A stretch of DNA of 64,000 bases from Bryobacteraceae bacterium. Its GTDB lineage: Bacteria > Acidobacteriota > Terriglobia > Bryobacterales > Bryobacteraceae. Positions 17,087 through 25,848 of the stretch are shown in pieces; the first letter of the stretch is position 1; each line of letters opens with the position of its first letter. A program made the position numbers and the translations under genes. The stretch covers positions 620,001 through 684,000 of the forward strand of contig CANGYQ010000002.1 in NCBI GenBank assembly GCA_947458745.1. The letters run 5' to 3'. The notes under the pieces are model-generated. The model ran no database searches and was not told the DNA's origin. It was given only the letters and a program-made list of their open reading frames with translations.

Positions 17087-18467
17087 CTTCGCCTTCGCTG
17101 GACGCCGCGCCGGTTTCGACGCCGGGGTCGGTCTTCTCAATCTTCTCGATCTTCACGCGTGCAATGCGATTGCGTTCCATCGCCAGCACGGTATAGCGCC
17201 GCCCGGCTTCGTTCACCACTTCCCCGCCCTTGGGGATAAAGCCCAGGCGCGACAGCAGGAAACCCGCCAGCGTCTCAAACCCAGTCTCTGAAGGCAGCTC
17301 AAGCCCGTATTGCATTTCCAGATCGCGGATGGGGATGGTACCTTCCACTTCGATCTCTTCCGCCTCGGGCAGGTGCGGGCGGCGGCGGTCGTCGTGCTCG
17401 TCTTCAATTTCGCCGAACACCTGCTCCAGCACGTCTTCCATGGTCACGACGCCGGAGATGGTACCGAACTCATCCACCACCACCGCCAGATGCTTGTGGG
17501 CGGCGCGAAACTCGTCGATCAGCTCGTTCAGCGGTTTGGTTTCCGGCACGATCAGCGGCTTGGTGATCCAGTCTTCCAAATGGAAAGATTTGGCTTGGCG
17601 CCGCCGCTCTTGCGCAAAGCGGCGGTCCCGCCAGACGCGCAGCAGATCGCGGTAATGGATGACACCCACCAGATTCTCCGGTACATCGCGATAGACGGGC
17701 ACGCGCGAATAGTTGTGCTCCGCCATGGTGCGCAGCACTTGGTCGAGCGTGGCATCGAGCGGCAACGACACCACGCGCCCGCGCGGCACCATCACCTCGC
17801 GCGCCACCAGTGAATGCAGGTCCAGCAAGCGGTGGATGGACTCTTCTTCAAACTCGCGCAAGTGGCCTTCGTCGCCACTGGATGAGACGATGTGCTTGAT
17901 CTCTTCGGCTGAATGTGCACCGCCGCCATGCCCCGTGCTCTTGACGCCCAGGATGGCGGAGAACAAACCGGAGAACCATTCCACCGCCAGCACAAACGGC
18001 GTCAGGACGCGGTAAAAGATCAGCAGCGGCGGCGCGGTCAGGATGGCCATGCGCTCAGCCTTTTCCACCGCCAGATTCTTGGGCACCACTTCGCCCAACA
18101 CCACGATCACCAGCGTCAGCAGCAGGAAGGCAATGCCGAAGCTCGCTCCCTCGACGAACCACATGGCACCGGCCGGCACATGCGGCCGCAGCGCGCCCAC
18201 CAGGGCATGCGTGATGGCCTCTTCACCGGCCCAGCCCATACCCAGGCTGGCCAGCGTAATGCCCACTTGGCTGAGCGCGATCATGCGCTCCATGTTGTGG
18301 ATCAAGCTGAGCGCCGCCTGCGCGCCAATATTACCTTCTGCGGCCAGCGCCTCCATGCGGGAAGGGCGCACAGAGAGCAGCGCCACCTCCGCGGCGGAGA
18401 AGAAGGCGTTGAGTAGCGTCAGGACGAAAAGCGCCAGTAGCCGATAACCGAGGTGAGCGTCTGGCAT
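17076..18467 (-). CDS. CNNM/HlyC-CorC family membrane protein with CBS pair and transporter-associated domain (463 aa)
   Basis: The order is an N-terminal DUF21 membrane domain with three to four helices (ALFVLTLLNAFFSAAEVALL, FGIAFLLLTLVIVVLGEVVP), a tandem CBS module (REVMVPRGRVVSLPLDATLD; VVDEFGTISGVVTMEDVLEQ), and a C-terminal CorC_HlyC domain (GFETLAGFLLSRLGFIPKGG). Such proteins act in Mg2+/Co2+ homeostasis or efflux; older annotation calls them hemolysins. The start is ATG at 18467 (MPDAHLGYR); the frame stays open for 639 more bases upstream but that is non-coding shadow of the divergent acylase gene. Its start lies nine bases from that of the acylase, so the two genes share a very compact divergent promoter. 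Confidence 0.92.
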   Translation of the reverse strand: MPDAHLGYRLLALFVLTLLNAFFSAAEVALLSVRPSRMEALAAEGNIGAQAALSLIHNMERMIALSQVGITLASLGMGWAGEEAITHALVGALRPHVPAGAMWFVEGASFGIAFLLLTLVIVVLGEVVPKNLAVEKAERMAILTAPPLLIFYRVLTPFVLAVEWFSGLFSAILGVKSTGHGGGAHSAEEIKHIVSSSGDEGHLREFEEESIHRLLDLHSLVAREVMVPRGRVVSLPLDATLDQVLRTMAEHNYSRVPVYRDVPENLVGVIHYRDLLRVWRDRRFAQERRRQAKSFHLEDWITKPLIVPETKPLNELIDEFRAAHKHLAVVVDEFGTISGVVTMEDVLEQVFGEIEDEHDDRRRPHLPEAEEIEVEGTIPIRDLEMQYGLELPSETGFETLAGFLLSRLGFIPKGGEVVNEAGRRYTVLAMERNRIARVKIEKIEKTDPGVETGAASSEGEATV

Positions 18468-18476
18468 GATGAGAGC

Positions 18477-20639
18477 GTGAACCGTGTCATTCGTTATGTT
18501 AACGCTGCCCTGGTCGTCCTTGCCTTGGGAGCCCTGGGCGGTGCTTGGTGGTTGCTGTGGCGGCCGATGCCTGCCACCTCCGGAACCGTGCGCGCCGGCG
18601 TCGCCGCCCAGGTCCAGCGCGACGCCCAGGGCGTCCCGCACATCTCCGCGCAATCGGTGGAAGACGTCCTCTATGCGCAAGGCTACGTGACCGCCAATGA
18701 CCGGCTGTGGCAGATGGATGCCCTGCGCCGTCTGGCCGCCGGCGACATGTCTGAGATTGCCGGCGTGGGCGCGTTGGAGATCGACACCGACGCTCGCCGA
18801 CTGCGCATGCGACACCTGGCCGAAGCGCACGCGCAGCGCCTGACCCCTGCTGATCTGGCTTTGTTCCGCGCCTTCGTCCGGGGGGTCAACGCCAGCATGG
18901 ACGCGCAACGCAAGGCCCTGCCGGTGGAGTTTGTGCTGATGGGCTATCAGCCGCGCCCGTGGACCATCTCGGATTCCATTCTGGTGGCATTGCAAATGTA
19001 CCGGACCCTCACCGATTCCTGGAAGGACGACGTGCAAAAGATGCAGCTGCTGGCCAAGGGCGACGCAGCCAAAGTGAATGCGCTGTTTCCCATCCGCAGC
19101 GGGCATGAGGTGCAGCCCGGTTCCAATGCCTGGGCCGTTTCCGGCAAGCTAACTGCCACCGGCAAGCCGATCCTGGCCAATGACCCGCACCTGGCCTGGA
19201 CCTTTCCGGCCACCTGGTATCAGGTGCACCTGAAGGGCGGCGGCTTGAATGCGGCGGGCGTCAGCCTGCCCGGGCTACCCGGCGTCATCATCGGCCACAA
19301 TGAGCGGATCGCCTGGGGTGTGACCAACCTGGGCTACGACGTGCAGGACCTTTACATTGAGCGTGCCAATGAGCCGGCCCGGCAGGAAATGGAAGTGATC
19401 CGCATCAAGGGCGCGGCCCCGCAGCAGTTGCCCATCAGCGTCACCCGGCACGGCCCGGTGGTCACCCAGGAAGGTGGCCGGCCCTTGGCCTTGCGCTGGG
19501 CGGCGGCCGAAGTGGGGACGTTCACTTATCCGATGGTGCAGCTGAACATGGCCCGCAACTGGACGGAGTTCCGCGACGCGTTGCGGCGCTATCCCGGCCC
19601 GGGACAGAACTTTGTCTATGCTGACGTGGACGGCAACATCGGCTATCAGGCCACCGGTCTGTTGCCGATCCGTCAGGCGCATGATGGCGATGTTCCCGTG
19701 GATGGTGGCGACCCCAAGTTTGACTGGCAAGGGTTCCTCCCCTTTGACCAGCTGCCCAACTTCTATAACCCAGCCAGCGGCCTCATCGTCACCGCCAACC
19801 AGAACCCCTGGCCCGCCGAACCGGGCTTCCGCCTGAATGGCGACTTCGCGCCCCAGTACCGGTCCAACCAGATCCGCGCGCGCCTGGAAGCAAAGAAGGC
19901 CCTCACCACCGAGGACATGCTGAGCATCCAGACCGACATCTACGCCGCCTTTTCCCACCGGCTGGCGCGCGAGACCGTGGCCGCCTACGAACGGCGCGGG
20001 GCCAAGAACCCGGCGCTGGCTGAACCCACCAAGCTGCTCAAAAACTGGAACGGCCTGATGACGGCCGATTCCGCCGCTGCCTATGCGGTCACCTTGCTCT
20101 ACCAGAACATCCGCCGCGCCATCGCGGAGCGCGCGGCACCCGGCAAAGGGGGCGCCTATGCCTACCAGATGGCACCCTCAGTGGTCGAGAACCTGATGGC
20201 CGCCAAGCCGAAGGACTGGTTCCCGGACTGGGATGAAGCCATCGTCAAGGCGTTCGACGAGGCCATGGCTGAAGGCCGCCGCAAACAGGGTGACGATCCC
20301 AACCGCTGGCGCTACGGCCTGGTGAATGAGATGACGCTGGGGCATCCGGTGCTGTCGCGCGTGCCGTATGTGGGCCGCTACTTCCAGATCGGGCCGGTGG
20401 AGATGAATGGAGCCTCGACCACGGTGAAGCAGACCACGACGCGCATTGGCCCGTCCATGCGCTGGGTGGCGGATCTCTCCAACTGGGACAGGTCAGTGAA
20501 TAACCTGGTGGTGGGCGAATCCGGCCACGTACTCTCCGGCCACTTCCGTGACCAGTGGAAAGCCTACTGGGCCGGCACCAGCTTCCCGCTGCCGTTTACC
20601 AAGCTGGAAGCCAAGAACACGCTCGAGCTGGTGCCCTAG
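18477..20639 (+). CDS. Penicillin acylase family (Ntn-hydrolase) amidohydrolase, about 720 aa
   Basis: A single N-terminal membrane or signal segment (ALVVLALGALGGAWWLLW) is followed by the A chain (VQRDAQGVPHISAQSVEDVL, YAQGYVTANDRLWQMD), a spacer, and the autocatalytic cleavage site PGSNAWAVSG with the nucleophile serine at about residue 216. Further B-chain motifs (LANDPHLAW, LPGLPGVIIGHNERIAWG) are intact. Members hydrolyse penicillins, acyl-homoserine lactones or other acyl amides after self-processing in the periplasm. GTG 18477 was chosen as start; GTG 18453 would overlap the divergent gene. The specificity is unknown. A REP-like repeat follows in the convergent spacer to the thioesterase. 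Confidence 0.9.
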   Translation: MNRVIRYVNAALVVLALGALGGAWWLLWRPMPATSGTVRAGVAAQVQRDAQGVPHISAQSVEDVLYAQGYVTANDRLWQMDALRRLAAGDMSEIAGVGALEIDTDARRLRMRHLAEAHAQRLTPADLALFRAFVRGVNASMDAQRKALPVEFVLMGYQPRPWTISDSILVALQMYRTLTDSWKDDVQKMQLLAKGDAAKVNALFPIRSGHEVQPGSNAWAVSGKLTATGKPILANDPHLAWTFPATWYQVHLKGGGLNAAGVSLPGLPGVIIGHNERIAWGVTNLGYDVQDLYIERANEPARQEMEVIRIKGAAPQQLPISVTRHGPVVTQEGGRPLALRWAAAEVGTFTYPMVQLNMARNWTEFRDALRRYPGPGQNFVYADVDGNIGYQATGLLPIRQAHDGDVPVDGGDPKFDWQGFLPFDQLPNFYNPASGLIVTANQNPWPAEPGFRLNGDFAPQYRSNQIRARLEAKKALTTEDMLSIQTDIYAAFSHRLARETVAAYERRGAKNPALAEPTKLLKNWNGLMTADSAAAYAVTLLYQNIRRAIAERAAPGKGGAYAYQMAPSVVENLMAAKPKDWFPDWDEAIVKAFDEAMAEGRRKQGDDPNRWRYGLVNEMTLGHPVLSRVPYVGRYFQIGPVEMNGASTTVKQTTTRIGPSMRWVADLSNWDRSVNNLVVGESGHVLSGHFRDQWKAYWAGTSFPLPFTKLEAKNTLELVP

Positions 20640-20671
20640 TTACTCTTCGCAGAGATTTGGTCGGTGGTGGC

Positions 20672-20733
20672 AACCGCCCCCTTGCGGTCGCGGCTCGGTA
20701 ACGCTACAGAGCCGCGACCGCGAGGGTGCGGTT
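20672..20733. repeat. REP-like inverted repeat between convergent genes
   Basis: Arms 20672-20696 and 20709-20733 are 25 bases each and complementary at 23 positions, with the 13-base core GCGGTCGCGGCTC / GAGCCGCGACCGC perfect. The loop is 12 bases. The element sits 32 bases after the acylase stop and 31 before the end of the thioesterase gene. A decayed relative lies at 381-458, also between convergent genes. From memory, similar GC-rich palindromes are frequent between genes of Solibacter; a genome-wide count would settle this. Confidence 0.8.
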
Positions 20734-20764
20734 TCGTTGCCCAGGCACCGGCCCGGCAAGCCAG

Positions 20765-21199
20765 CTAGCTTCTCAGCGTGCGACCTTCGAACTTTTCCAT
20801 CCGCTCGATCACCCAATCGGGCACGGGCTGGGGCAGGCCGGTTTTGAGATCGACGTGGACTTGCACTTGCTCGATCACGGCCCGCAGGTCATCGCCGCTG
20901 GCGCCGTGTAGTTCCATTTGAGTGGTCAAGCTGGTCCGTCCAATACGGCTGGTGCGGACGTAGGCGACGACTTGCTCGTCATAGCGAAGGGGCGCGCGGA
21001 ACTCGACCGTCGCCTTCACCACGTGTACCTCAAAGAAGTTCTCACCGGGCGAAAATGAGATGCCCAGGGCGCGCCAATACTCGGTGACGCCCAAGTCGGC
21101 GTAGTCCAGATAGCGGGCGTTGAACACCACCGCTTGCGGGTCTACCTCGGAATAGCGGACACGGAAATTGTGGGAGAACCGGAAGCCGTCGCGAGTCAT
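20765..21199 (-). CDS. Acyl-CoA thioesterase, 4HBT (hotdog) family (144 aa)
   Basis: The protein carries the 4HBT signature: FRVRYSEVDPQAVVFNARYL with the catalytic aspartate in SEVDPQ, then DYADLGVTEYWRALG, and the hotdog strands EFRAPLRYDEQVVAYVRTSR and VIEQVQVHVDLKTGLPQPV. Family members hydrolyse acyl-CoA thioesters in the cytoplasm. ATG 21199 was taken as start; a GTG directly precedes it. Upstream, six bases away, is the stop codon of a barrel-protein remnant, and a decayed copy of this same gene start lies at 22600-22724, so this is the surviving copy of a duplication. Confidence 0.9.
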   Translation of the reverse strand: MTRDGFRFSHNFRVRYSEVDPQAVVFNARYLDYADLGVTEYWRALGISFSPGENFFEVHVVKATVEFRAPLRYDEQVVAYVRTSRIGRTSLTTQMELHGASGDDLRAVIEQVQVHVDLKTGLPQPVPDWVIERMEKFEGRTLRS

Positions 21200-21205
21200 C
21201 ACTGG

Positions 21206-21265
21206 CTAGAAGCGGACTCCGATGCCGGCCAGAAACGCCAGATTGTTGCGGCCTTGCATGGAAAG
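21206..21265 (-). pseudogene. C-terminal remnant of an outer-membrane beta-barrel gene
   Basis: The last 16 codons before the stop encode QGRNNLAFLAGIGVRF, identical in protein to the end of the intact barrel gene at 22728-23327. The frame continues upstream to about 21484, but nothing there is clearly homologous except perhaps a few residues. The remnant stands in the same position relative to the thioesterase start as the intact barrel gene does to the decayed thioesterase, so it is half of a duplicated gene pair. Confidence 0.75.
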
Positions 21266-21462
21266 GCCTAAGAAATGATCGCCCAGCTTTGAACACGAAA
21301 CGTTCGCAATTCCGCGGGAAGTAACGGAGTGTGGCGAGCTCGAAATCACAATACTGCGTTCCCGGAACTCGGATCCTTGCCACACGAAGTTCACAACGCT
21401 TCCGGGGAACCGACTGTGGGTGCTGCCGTCGCGGCCATTTACCCACAGCTCGGAATGATCCA

Positions 21463-22377
21463 TTATCGAACTTTCCGAAGCCATATGCTCCCACCCGTAT
21501 TCTGCAGGAATCCAGGGAACCGGGATTGGAAAACATCTGGGAACGAGTAACCCGCATAGGAGTTAAATGCTGTTATCTCGAACTGGCTGTTGCCAATCAG
21601 GAATGCTCTCAGGAAGAGCGATTCGTTCCAGGCGATGCCGTCTCGAATCCAATCAATCGGATAGGACATAGGATAGAGCACATCATGAATGTGCACTAGG
21701 ACCCCTCGTTTTAATCGAGGCAATACCCTCAGCAACAAGAAAGCAACATCACTACCGATCTTGGCTACGTGTGACGAATCAATCAGAACCAAGTCTTGCG
21801 CTTCTAGTCGATCGAAAATCGAGAGACTAACTTCTTGTACTTGCTGAGGCACAACCTCGACCTTCGCCCTGTCCATCTGAAAAAGGAGCGAAAACAAGCG
21901 TTCGGGATGCGGCTCGATACATGTAAGCTCTGCGGTGGCATTAGTCCGTTCCAAAGTATCCAGTATTACAGCCGACGAGAAGCCCGATCCAATCTCCACG
22001 ATCCGTCGCGGCTTCTCCTTCTGGATAATTGCCGAAAGCACGAAAGCATCGGACTGAATGAACCATACATTGTCAGTGTAATAGCGATAGCCTTCTGTCT
22101 TCTGACTGGGGAAGGGCACAGGTGGGAAGTTATCGAGCAAATCAGCGTAATACAAAGCGATCTTCTCTCTTTGCAAATCGACGTGATCCCACCATTCGAT
22201 TCCATCAAAAGGAAGACCAGCCGCATCGGGCCCCAGGTTCGCGAAGTCGAGAAGGGGTGAATAGTAGTGACCTGGAGGATAGAGTAATGCGCCGCGCAAA
22301 TTGGGCCAGCTATGCTGGACCCTTTCTTTGACGAAGCGGAGATATGTTCTGAAGTCAAATAGAGCCCGAAACTTCAT
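21463..22377 (-). CDS. Class I SAM-dependent methyltransferase, AT-richer than neighbours (about 304 aa)
   Basis: The SAM-binding motif I is visible as RRIVEIGSGFSSAVILDTLE, followed by an acidic strand end (LTCIEPHPERL) and motif-like DLVLIDSSHVAKIGSDVAF. This resembles the Methyltransf_24 group often found in glycan or surface-polysaccharide loci. The start at 22377 (MKFRALFDF) was chosen because AGGTGA lies a few bases upstream; the frame is open for 12 more codons. Two sampled 60-base lines have about 52% G+C against about 67% for a line in the epimerase gene, so this gene is probably acquired. It sits exactly between the two halves of the degenerate barrel/thioesterase duplication. Confidence 0.8.
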   Translation of the reverse strand: MKFRALFDFRTYLRFVKERVQHSWPNLRGALLYPPGHYYSPLLDFANLGPDAAGLPFDGIEWWDHVDLQREKIALYYADLLDNFPPVPFPSQKTEGYRYYTDNVWFIQSDAFVLSAIIQKEKPRRIVEIGSGFSSAVILDTLERTNATAELTCIEPHPERLFSLLFQMDRAKVEVVPQQVQEVSLSIFDRLEAQDLVLIDSSHVAKIGSDVAFLLLRVLPRLKRGVLVHIHDVLYPMSYPIDWIRDGIAWNESLFLRAFLIGNSQFEITAFNSYAGYSFPDVFQSRFPGFLQNTGGSIWLRKVR

Positions 22378-22599
22378 TTGGTTCACCTGCCTCCCGTAAC
22401 CCGTGATGATCATTCAGTCACTTCACGCATTGTCGCGCCGTCAAACGAAGCCTACTCGATAATCGTTGTATGAGATCCAAGCGGCCTTCGGGGGGGAGCA
22501 GCAACTTCTTCCGGTCCCTGATTATAGTCCATTTCGGCCTCTGCCTGTTCTTCCAGCCGCCAGTTGAAGTCGTCACTACTGAATACCATTATCTGCGGC

Positions 22600-22724
22600 T
22601 CGTGAGCTTTCGGTGATCCCAATGTCCGCATAGTCCAGATACCGGAACACTACTGCTGTGGATACACTTCCAAGTAGCGCTCGCGTAAGCCGTGGGAAAA
22701 CTTGAAGTCGGGGCACCGCATCAT
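22600..22724 (-). pseudogene. N-terminal remnant of a 4HBT thioesterase gene
   Basis: From ATG 22724 the frame reads MMRCPDFKFSHGLRERYLEV, then YPQQ and a stop. After a frameshift it continues TAVVFRYLDYADIGITES. Together they match the start of the intact thioesterase (FRFSHNFRVRYSEVDPQAVV, FNARYLDYADLGVTE). The catalytic aspartate is replaced by tyrosine and the rest of the gene is missing. The start lies three bases after the stop of the intact barrel gene, mirroring the arrangement at 21199-21206. Confidence 0.75.
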
Positions 22725-22727
22725 GCG

Positions 22728-23327
22728 CTAAAACCGGACGCCGATGCCGGCCAGAAACGCGAGGTTGTTGCGGCCCTGCCTGGAGATGCCGTTCACCACC
22801 GACTCCGGACTCTGGAAATGGAAATTCCGAACTTCCGCGCGGAACAGCAAGAGCGTCACGGGCTTGAAGTCCAGGCCTGCGGCGGCGTCCCAAGCAAAGA
22901 CACCTTGGGTGCTGCTGGAGGCTAGTGTGCCAGCCATGCGTGTACCGGCCGAAGACCGCGCCAAGCGGCCCGCGCCCACGCCCGCCGATACCCAGGGAGT
23001 GACCGCTGCAACCGGCAGGAAGCGCGCTCGCAAACCCGGGATCACAGCCAAATTCACCGACTCCGCGCTCACTGATCCACTGGCGATCTGCGTCCAACCC
23101 GCGCCGCCCACCATGATGGGCAGTTCCATGCCTACGGCTACGGCACCCAGGTTGAAAAAATTGCCGCCGAAGTTCAGTAGGCCCACGGCCCGGCCACCAG
23201 CCGTAACGGTGCCCGAACTGGCATTGACCGAGCTCGATCCGGTGGCGTTCAACCCACCGCTGGCCACGATGTCGATAGCGGCCGCCGGAAGCGCCGTCAA
23301 GCAGAGAAACAGTGCGAATTTTGTCAT
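22728..23327 (-). CDS. Outer-membrane beta-barrel protein (199 aa)
   Basis: A signal peptide (MTKFALFLCLTALPAAA) precedes about 180 residues of alternating hydrophobic strands rich in Gly, Ala and Ser, ending IGVRF with the C-terminal phenylalanine typical of barrels inserted by the BAM machinery. The start is ATG 23327, with GGGAGG eight to thirteen bases upstream. The size is close to eight-stranded OmpA/OmpW-like barrels. Function unknown. It is followed three bases later by the decayed thioesterase, and a copy of its C-terminus remains at 21206-21265. Confidence 0.75.
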   Translation of the reverse strand: MTKFALFLCLTALPAAAIDIVASGGLNATGSSSVNASSGTVTAGGRAVGLLNFGGNFFNLGAVAVGMELPIMVGGAGWTQIASGSVSAESVNLAVIPGLRARFLPVAAVTPWVSAGVGAGRLARSSAGTRMAGTLASSSTQGVFAWDAAAGLDFKPVTLLLFRAEVRNFHFQSPESVVNGISRQGRNNLAFLAGIGVRF

Positions 23328-23373
23328 CCGCAACCTCCCGAAAGGCGAACGAGTTTCGCATGCGCCAGCCAGC

Positions 23374-24369
23374 TTAGACCAGCACCGGCGGAGCGACGGG
23401 CATGGCCATCAGCTGATCCTCGAACGAGTAATCGATCTTGGACTTCTTCTGGTTCCGCACGTACCAGCGATACGATTCCTGCAAGCCGGTCAGAAAATCA
23501 GTCGGCTTAAACTTCAGCATCCGCTGCGCCTTGGCGACCACTTGCGTGATTGCGGGGATGTCAAAGTAATACCCGAAATAGAGCTTCGGCCCCAACGGAT
23601 GACCGCCCGCCATCAAGATCTGACGCCGGGGCATGCGGGTGATATGCAGTTTCTTGCCGGCCGCCTGGGCCAGCACTTCCAGCAACTCTTCCTGCGTGAT
23701 CGGACGCGGGTTGGCCACGTTGAACGCCTGGCCCAGCGCCTGCGGTTCATCCAGCACCTTCATGCACATGGCCACCAGGTCTTTGATGAAGACAAACTGC
23801 ATCAAGCGGCGGCCGTCGCCGGGTAGGATCAGGCTGCGGTTGTCGCGCAAGCGGTCCCAGAAGAACTGCTCGCGATAGTAGGGATTGCCCGGACCGTAGA
23901 TGAACGGCGGCCGGATGGTGACCACGGGCACTTTGCTGCGGTGATAGAGCCGGAATAGCATTCGCTCGGTCATCGCCTTGTTGCGGACGTAGGGGTCCGG
24001 GTGATCGTCCGGAGCCAGCGCGTCCGCTTCGTGGTGATTCAAGCCGTCGCCGTAGGCGGCCACGCTCGACATGAAGATGTAGCGCTGCAGCCGGTCACTG
24101 ACGGCGCGTACGGTGGCTTCCACCTGGTTCGCGGTAGTGCCGCGCTCCCAATCGTACACGTTATCGTAGACGGCCTCAAAGCGCTGGCCTTCCAGCACGC
24201 GCTTCAGTGCCTCCGGGTCATTGCGGTCAGCTTGTAAGTTGACGACCCGTTTTCCGTAGTCGTGCTTATTCCGCCGGTGCAACACCGACACTTCATGACC
24301 AGCTTTGACCAGTTGGGGGACCAGCAGCTTGCCGATATAGTTTGTCCCGCCAATTACGAGAACTTTCAT
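23374..24369 (-). CDS. NAD-dependent epimerase/dehydratase family protein (331 aa)
   Basis: This is an extended SDR: the N-terminal MKVLVIGGTNYIGKLLVPQL is the dinucleotide-binding motif (GGTNYIG), with SSVAAYG, then IRPPFIYGPGNPYYREQFFW and FNVANPRP later. The usual YxxxK catalytic pair is represented by PYVRNKAMTE (Tyr, then Lys four residues on). Such proteins modify nucleotide sugars or related polyols. It begins 19 bases after the inositol-3-phosphate synthase stop, same direction, so the two probably form an operon for inositol-derived or sugar-nucleotide metabolism. The exact substrate is not deducible. Confidence 0.88.
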   Translation of the reverse strand: MKVLVIGGTNYIGKLLVPQLVKAGHEVSVLHRRNKHDYGKRVVNLQADRNDPEALKRVLEGQRFEAVYDNVYDWERGTTANQVEATVRAVSDRLQRYIFMSSVAAYGDGLNHHEADALAPDDHPDPYVRNKAMTERMLFRLYHRSKVPVVTIRPPFIYGPGNPYYREQFFWDRLRDNRSLILPGDGRRLMQFVFIKDLVAMCMKVLDEPQALGQAFNVANPRPITQEELLEVLAQAAGKKLHITRMPRRQILMAGGHPLGPKLYFGYYFDIPAITQVVAKAQRMLKFKPTDFLTGLQESYRWYVRNQKKSKIDYSFEDQLMAMPVAPPVLV

Positions 24370-24388
24370 TTTCGATGTAGGGACGTTA

Positions 24389-25717
24389 TTAGTCGTAATA
24401 TTCCAGGCCCAAGTGAGTAATCAGGTCTTCACCACGCATCCAGCGCAGGGTATTTTTCAGCTTCATCAGCTGAATAAAGATGTCGTGCTCCGGATACAGC
24501 CCCGGGGCCGTCATCGGACCCTTAAAGTAGAAGCTCAGCCATTCCTGGATGCCGCGCATCCCGGCACGCTGCGCCAAATCAAGGAACAAAACCAGATCGA
24601 GCACCAGCGGCGCGGCCAGAATGGAATCGCGGCACAGGAAATCCACCTTGATCTGCATCGGATAGCCCAGCCATCCGAAAATGTCGATGTTGTCCCAGCC
24701 TTCCTTGGCGTCACCGCGCGGAGGGTAGTAGTTGATCTTCACCGAATGGAAGAGGTTACCGTACAGCTCAGGATACAGATTCGGCTGCAGAATCGAATCC
24801 AGCACCGAAAGCTTCGTTTCTTCCTTGGTTTTGAAGCTGCCCGGATCTTCCAGCACTTCGCCATCACGATTGCCCAGGATGTTGGTGGAAAACCAGCCCG
24901 TCATGCCGAGCATGCGAGCCTTGAAGCCGGGTGCCAGCAACGTCTTCATGAACGTCTGGCCGGTCTTAAAGTCCTTGCCGCAGATCGGTACGTTGTTGTC
25001 CCGCGCCAGATCGAGCAAACACGGGATGTCGTGCGTCAGATTGGGAGCGCCGTTGGCAAACGGTACACCACTCTTGATCGCCGCATAGGCGTAAATCTGA
25101 CTGGGGGCGATGTCGGGGTCGTTGGCCTTCAGGCCGGCCTCGAAAGCCTCAATCGTCTGGTGAACGGCGGACGCCCGGTGAAACACTTCCGTGGACCCGC
25201 ACCAGATCATCACCAGCCGCGCGCAGCCATTGTCCACCCGGAACTTCTCGATATCGGCGATCAACGCCAACGCCTTTTCCCACTTGGTGCCCTGTTTGAC
25301 GTTGGGGCCATCGATGCGTTTGACGTATTCGCGATCGAATACGGCGGACATCGGCTTGATCTTTTCCAGTGGCTCGCGGACTTTCTCCAACTGTGCCGGT
25401 TCCAGCACCCGCGCATTGGCGGCGGCTTCAAAGGCGTTGTCGTCGAAAATGTCCCAGCCACCAAAGACCAGATCTTCAAGGGTAGCCAGCGGAACGAAGT
25501 CCTTTATCTTGGGGGTGCGGGCTTCCGTGCGCTTGCCCAGGCGAATGGTGGCCAACTGCGTCAGTGAGCCGACCGGGGCCGCCCAACCCTGCTTGATCGC
25601 TTCGACGCCGGCCATGAACGTAGTCGAGACGGCACCAATGCCGGGAATCAAAATCCCCAATCTGCCTTCGGCTGGGGCGATGTGCACTCCCTTTGACGAT
25701 GACTGAACTTCGGCCAA
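24389..25717 (-). CDS. ino1: Inositol-3-phosphate synthase (442 aa)
   Basis: The enzyme converts glucose 6-phosphate to 1D-myo-inositol 3-phosphate using tightly bound NAD. The Rossmann start is LGILIPGIGAVSTTFMAGVE, and the family core follows: SGVPFANGAPNLTHDIP, GKDFKTGQTFMKTLLAPGFK, MTGWFSTNILGNRDGEVL and SVKINYYPPRGDAKEGWDNI. The length is normal for the bacterial form. The start codon is TTG at 25717 with no strong ribosome binding site; no better codon precedes the NAD motif. Inositol phosphate could feed phosphatidylinositol-type lipids or inositol-based solutes. The epimerase gene follows 19 bases downstream. Confidence 0.93.
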   Translation of the reverse strand: MAEVQSSSKGVHIAPAEGRLGILIPGIGAVSTTFMAGVEAIKQGWAAPVGSLTQLATIRLGKRTEARTPKIKDFVPLATLEDLVFGGWDIFDDNAFEAAANARVLEPAQLEKVREPLEKIKPMSAVFDREYVKRIDGPNVKQGTKWEKALALIADIEKFRVDNGCARLVMIWCGSTEVFHRASAVHQTIEAFEAGLKANDPDIAPSQIYAYAAIKSGVPFANGAPNLTHDIPCLLDLARDNNVPICGKDFKTGQTFMKTLLAPGFKARMLGMTGWFSTNILGNRDGEVLEDPGSFKTKEETKLSVLDSILQPNLYPELYGNLFHSVKINYYPPRGDAKEGWDNIDIFGWLGYPMQIKVDFLCRDSILAAPLVLDLVLFLDLAQRAGMRGIQEWLSFYFKGPMTAPGLYPEHDIFIQLMKLKNTLRWMRGEDLITHLGLEYYD

Positions 25718-25848
25718 GAGCCTGTCCTACTTTCTTTCTGGACCGCCATTCCGCGAGGGCCCACGAGGCAGCTCGGGTTCGGTCGGCCGATGCTTCTTAT
25801 TTAGGGAAGCGGGCGCTTTACAGCGCTAACCTGATATCGTAGCATCTC

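Noticed and set aside
18468..19106. Upstream extension of the CNNM/CBS gene giving 676 residues
   Set aside because: It lies wholly opposite the acylase gene, has no membrane or domain signal, and the family begins at the ATG at 18467.
24413..25567. 384-residue plus-strand frame opposite inositol-3-phosphate synthase
   Set aside because: Antisense shadow; the minus strand gives an intact known enzyme.
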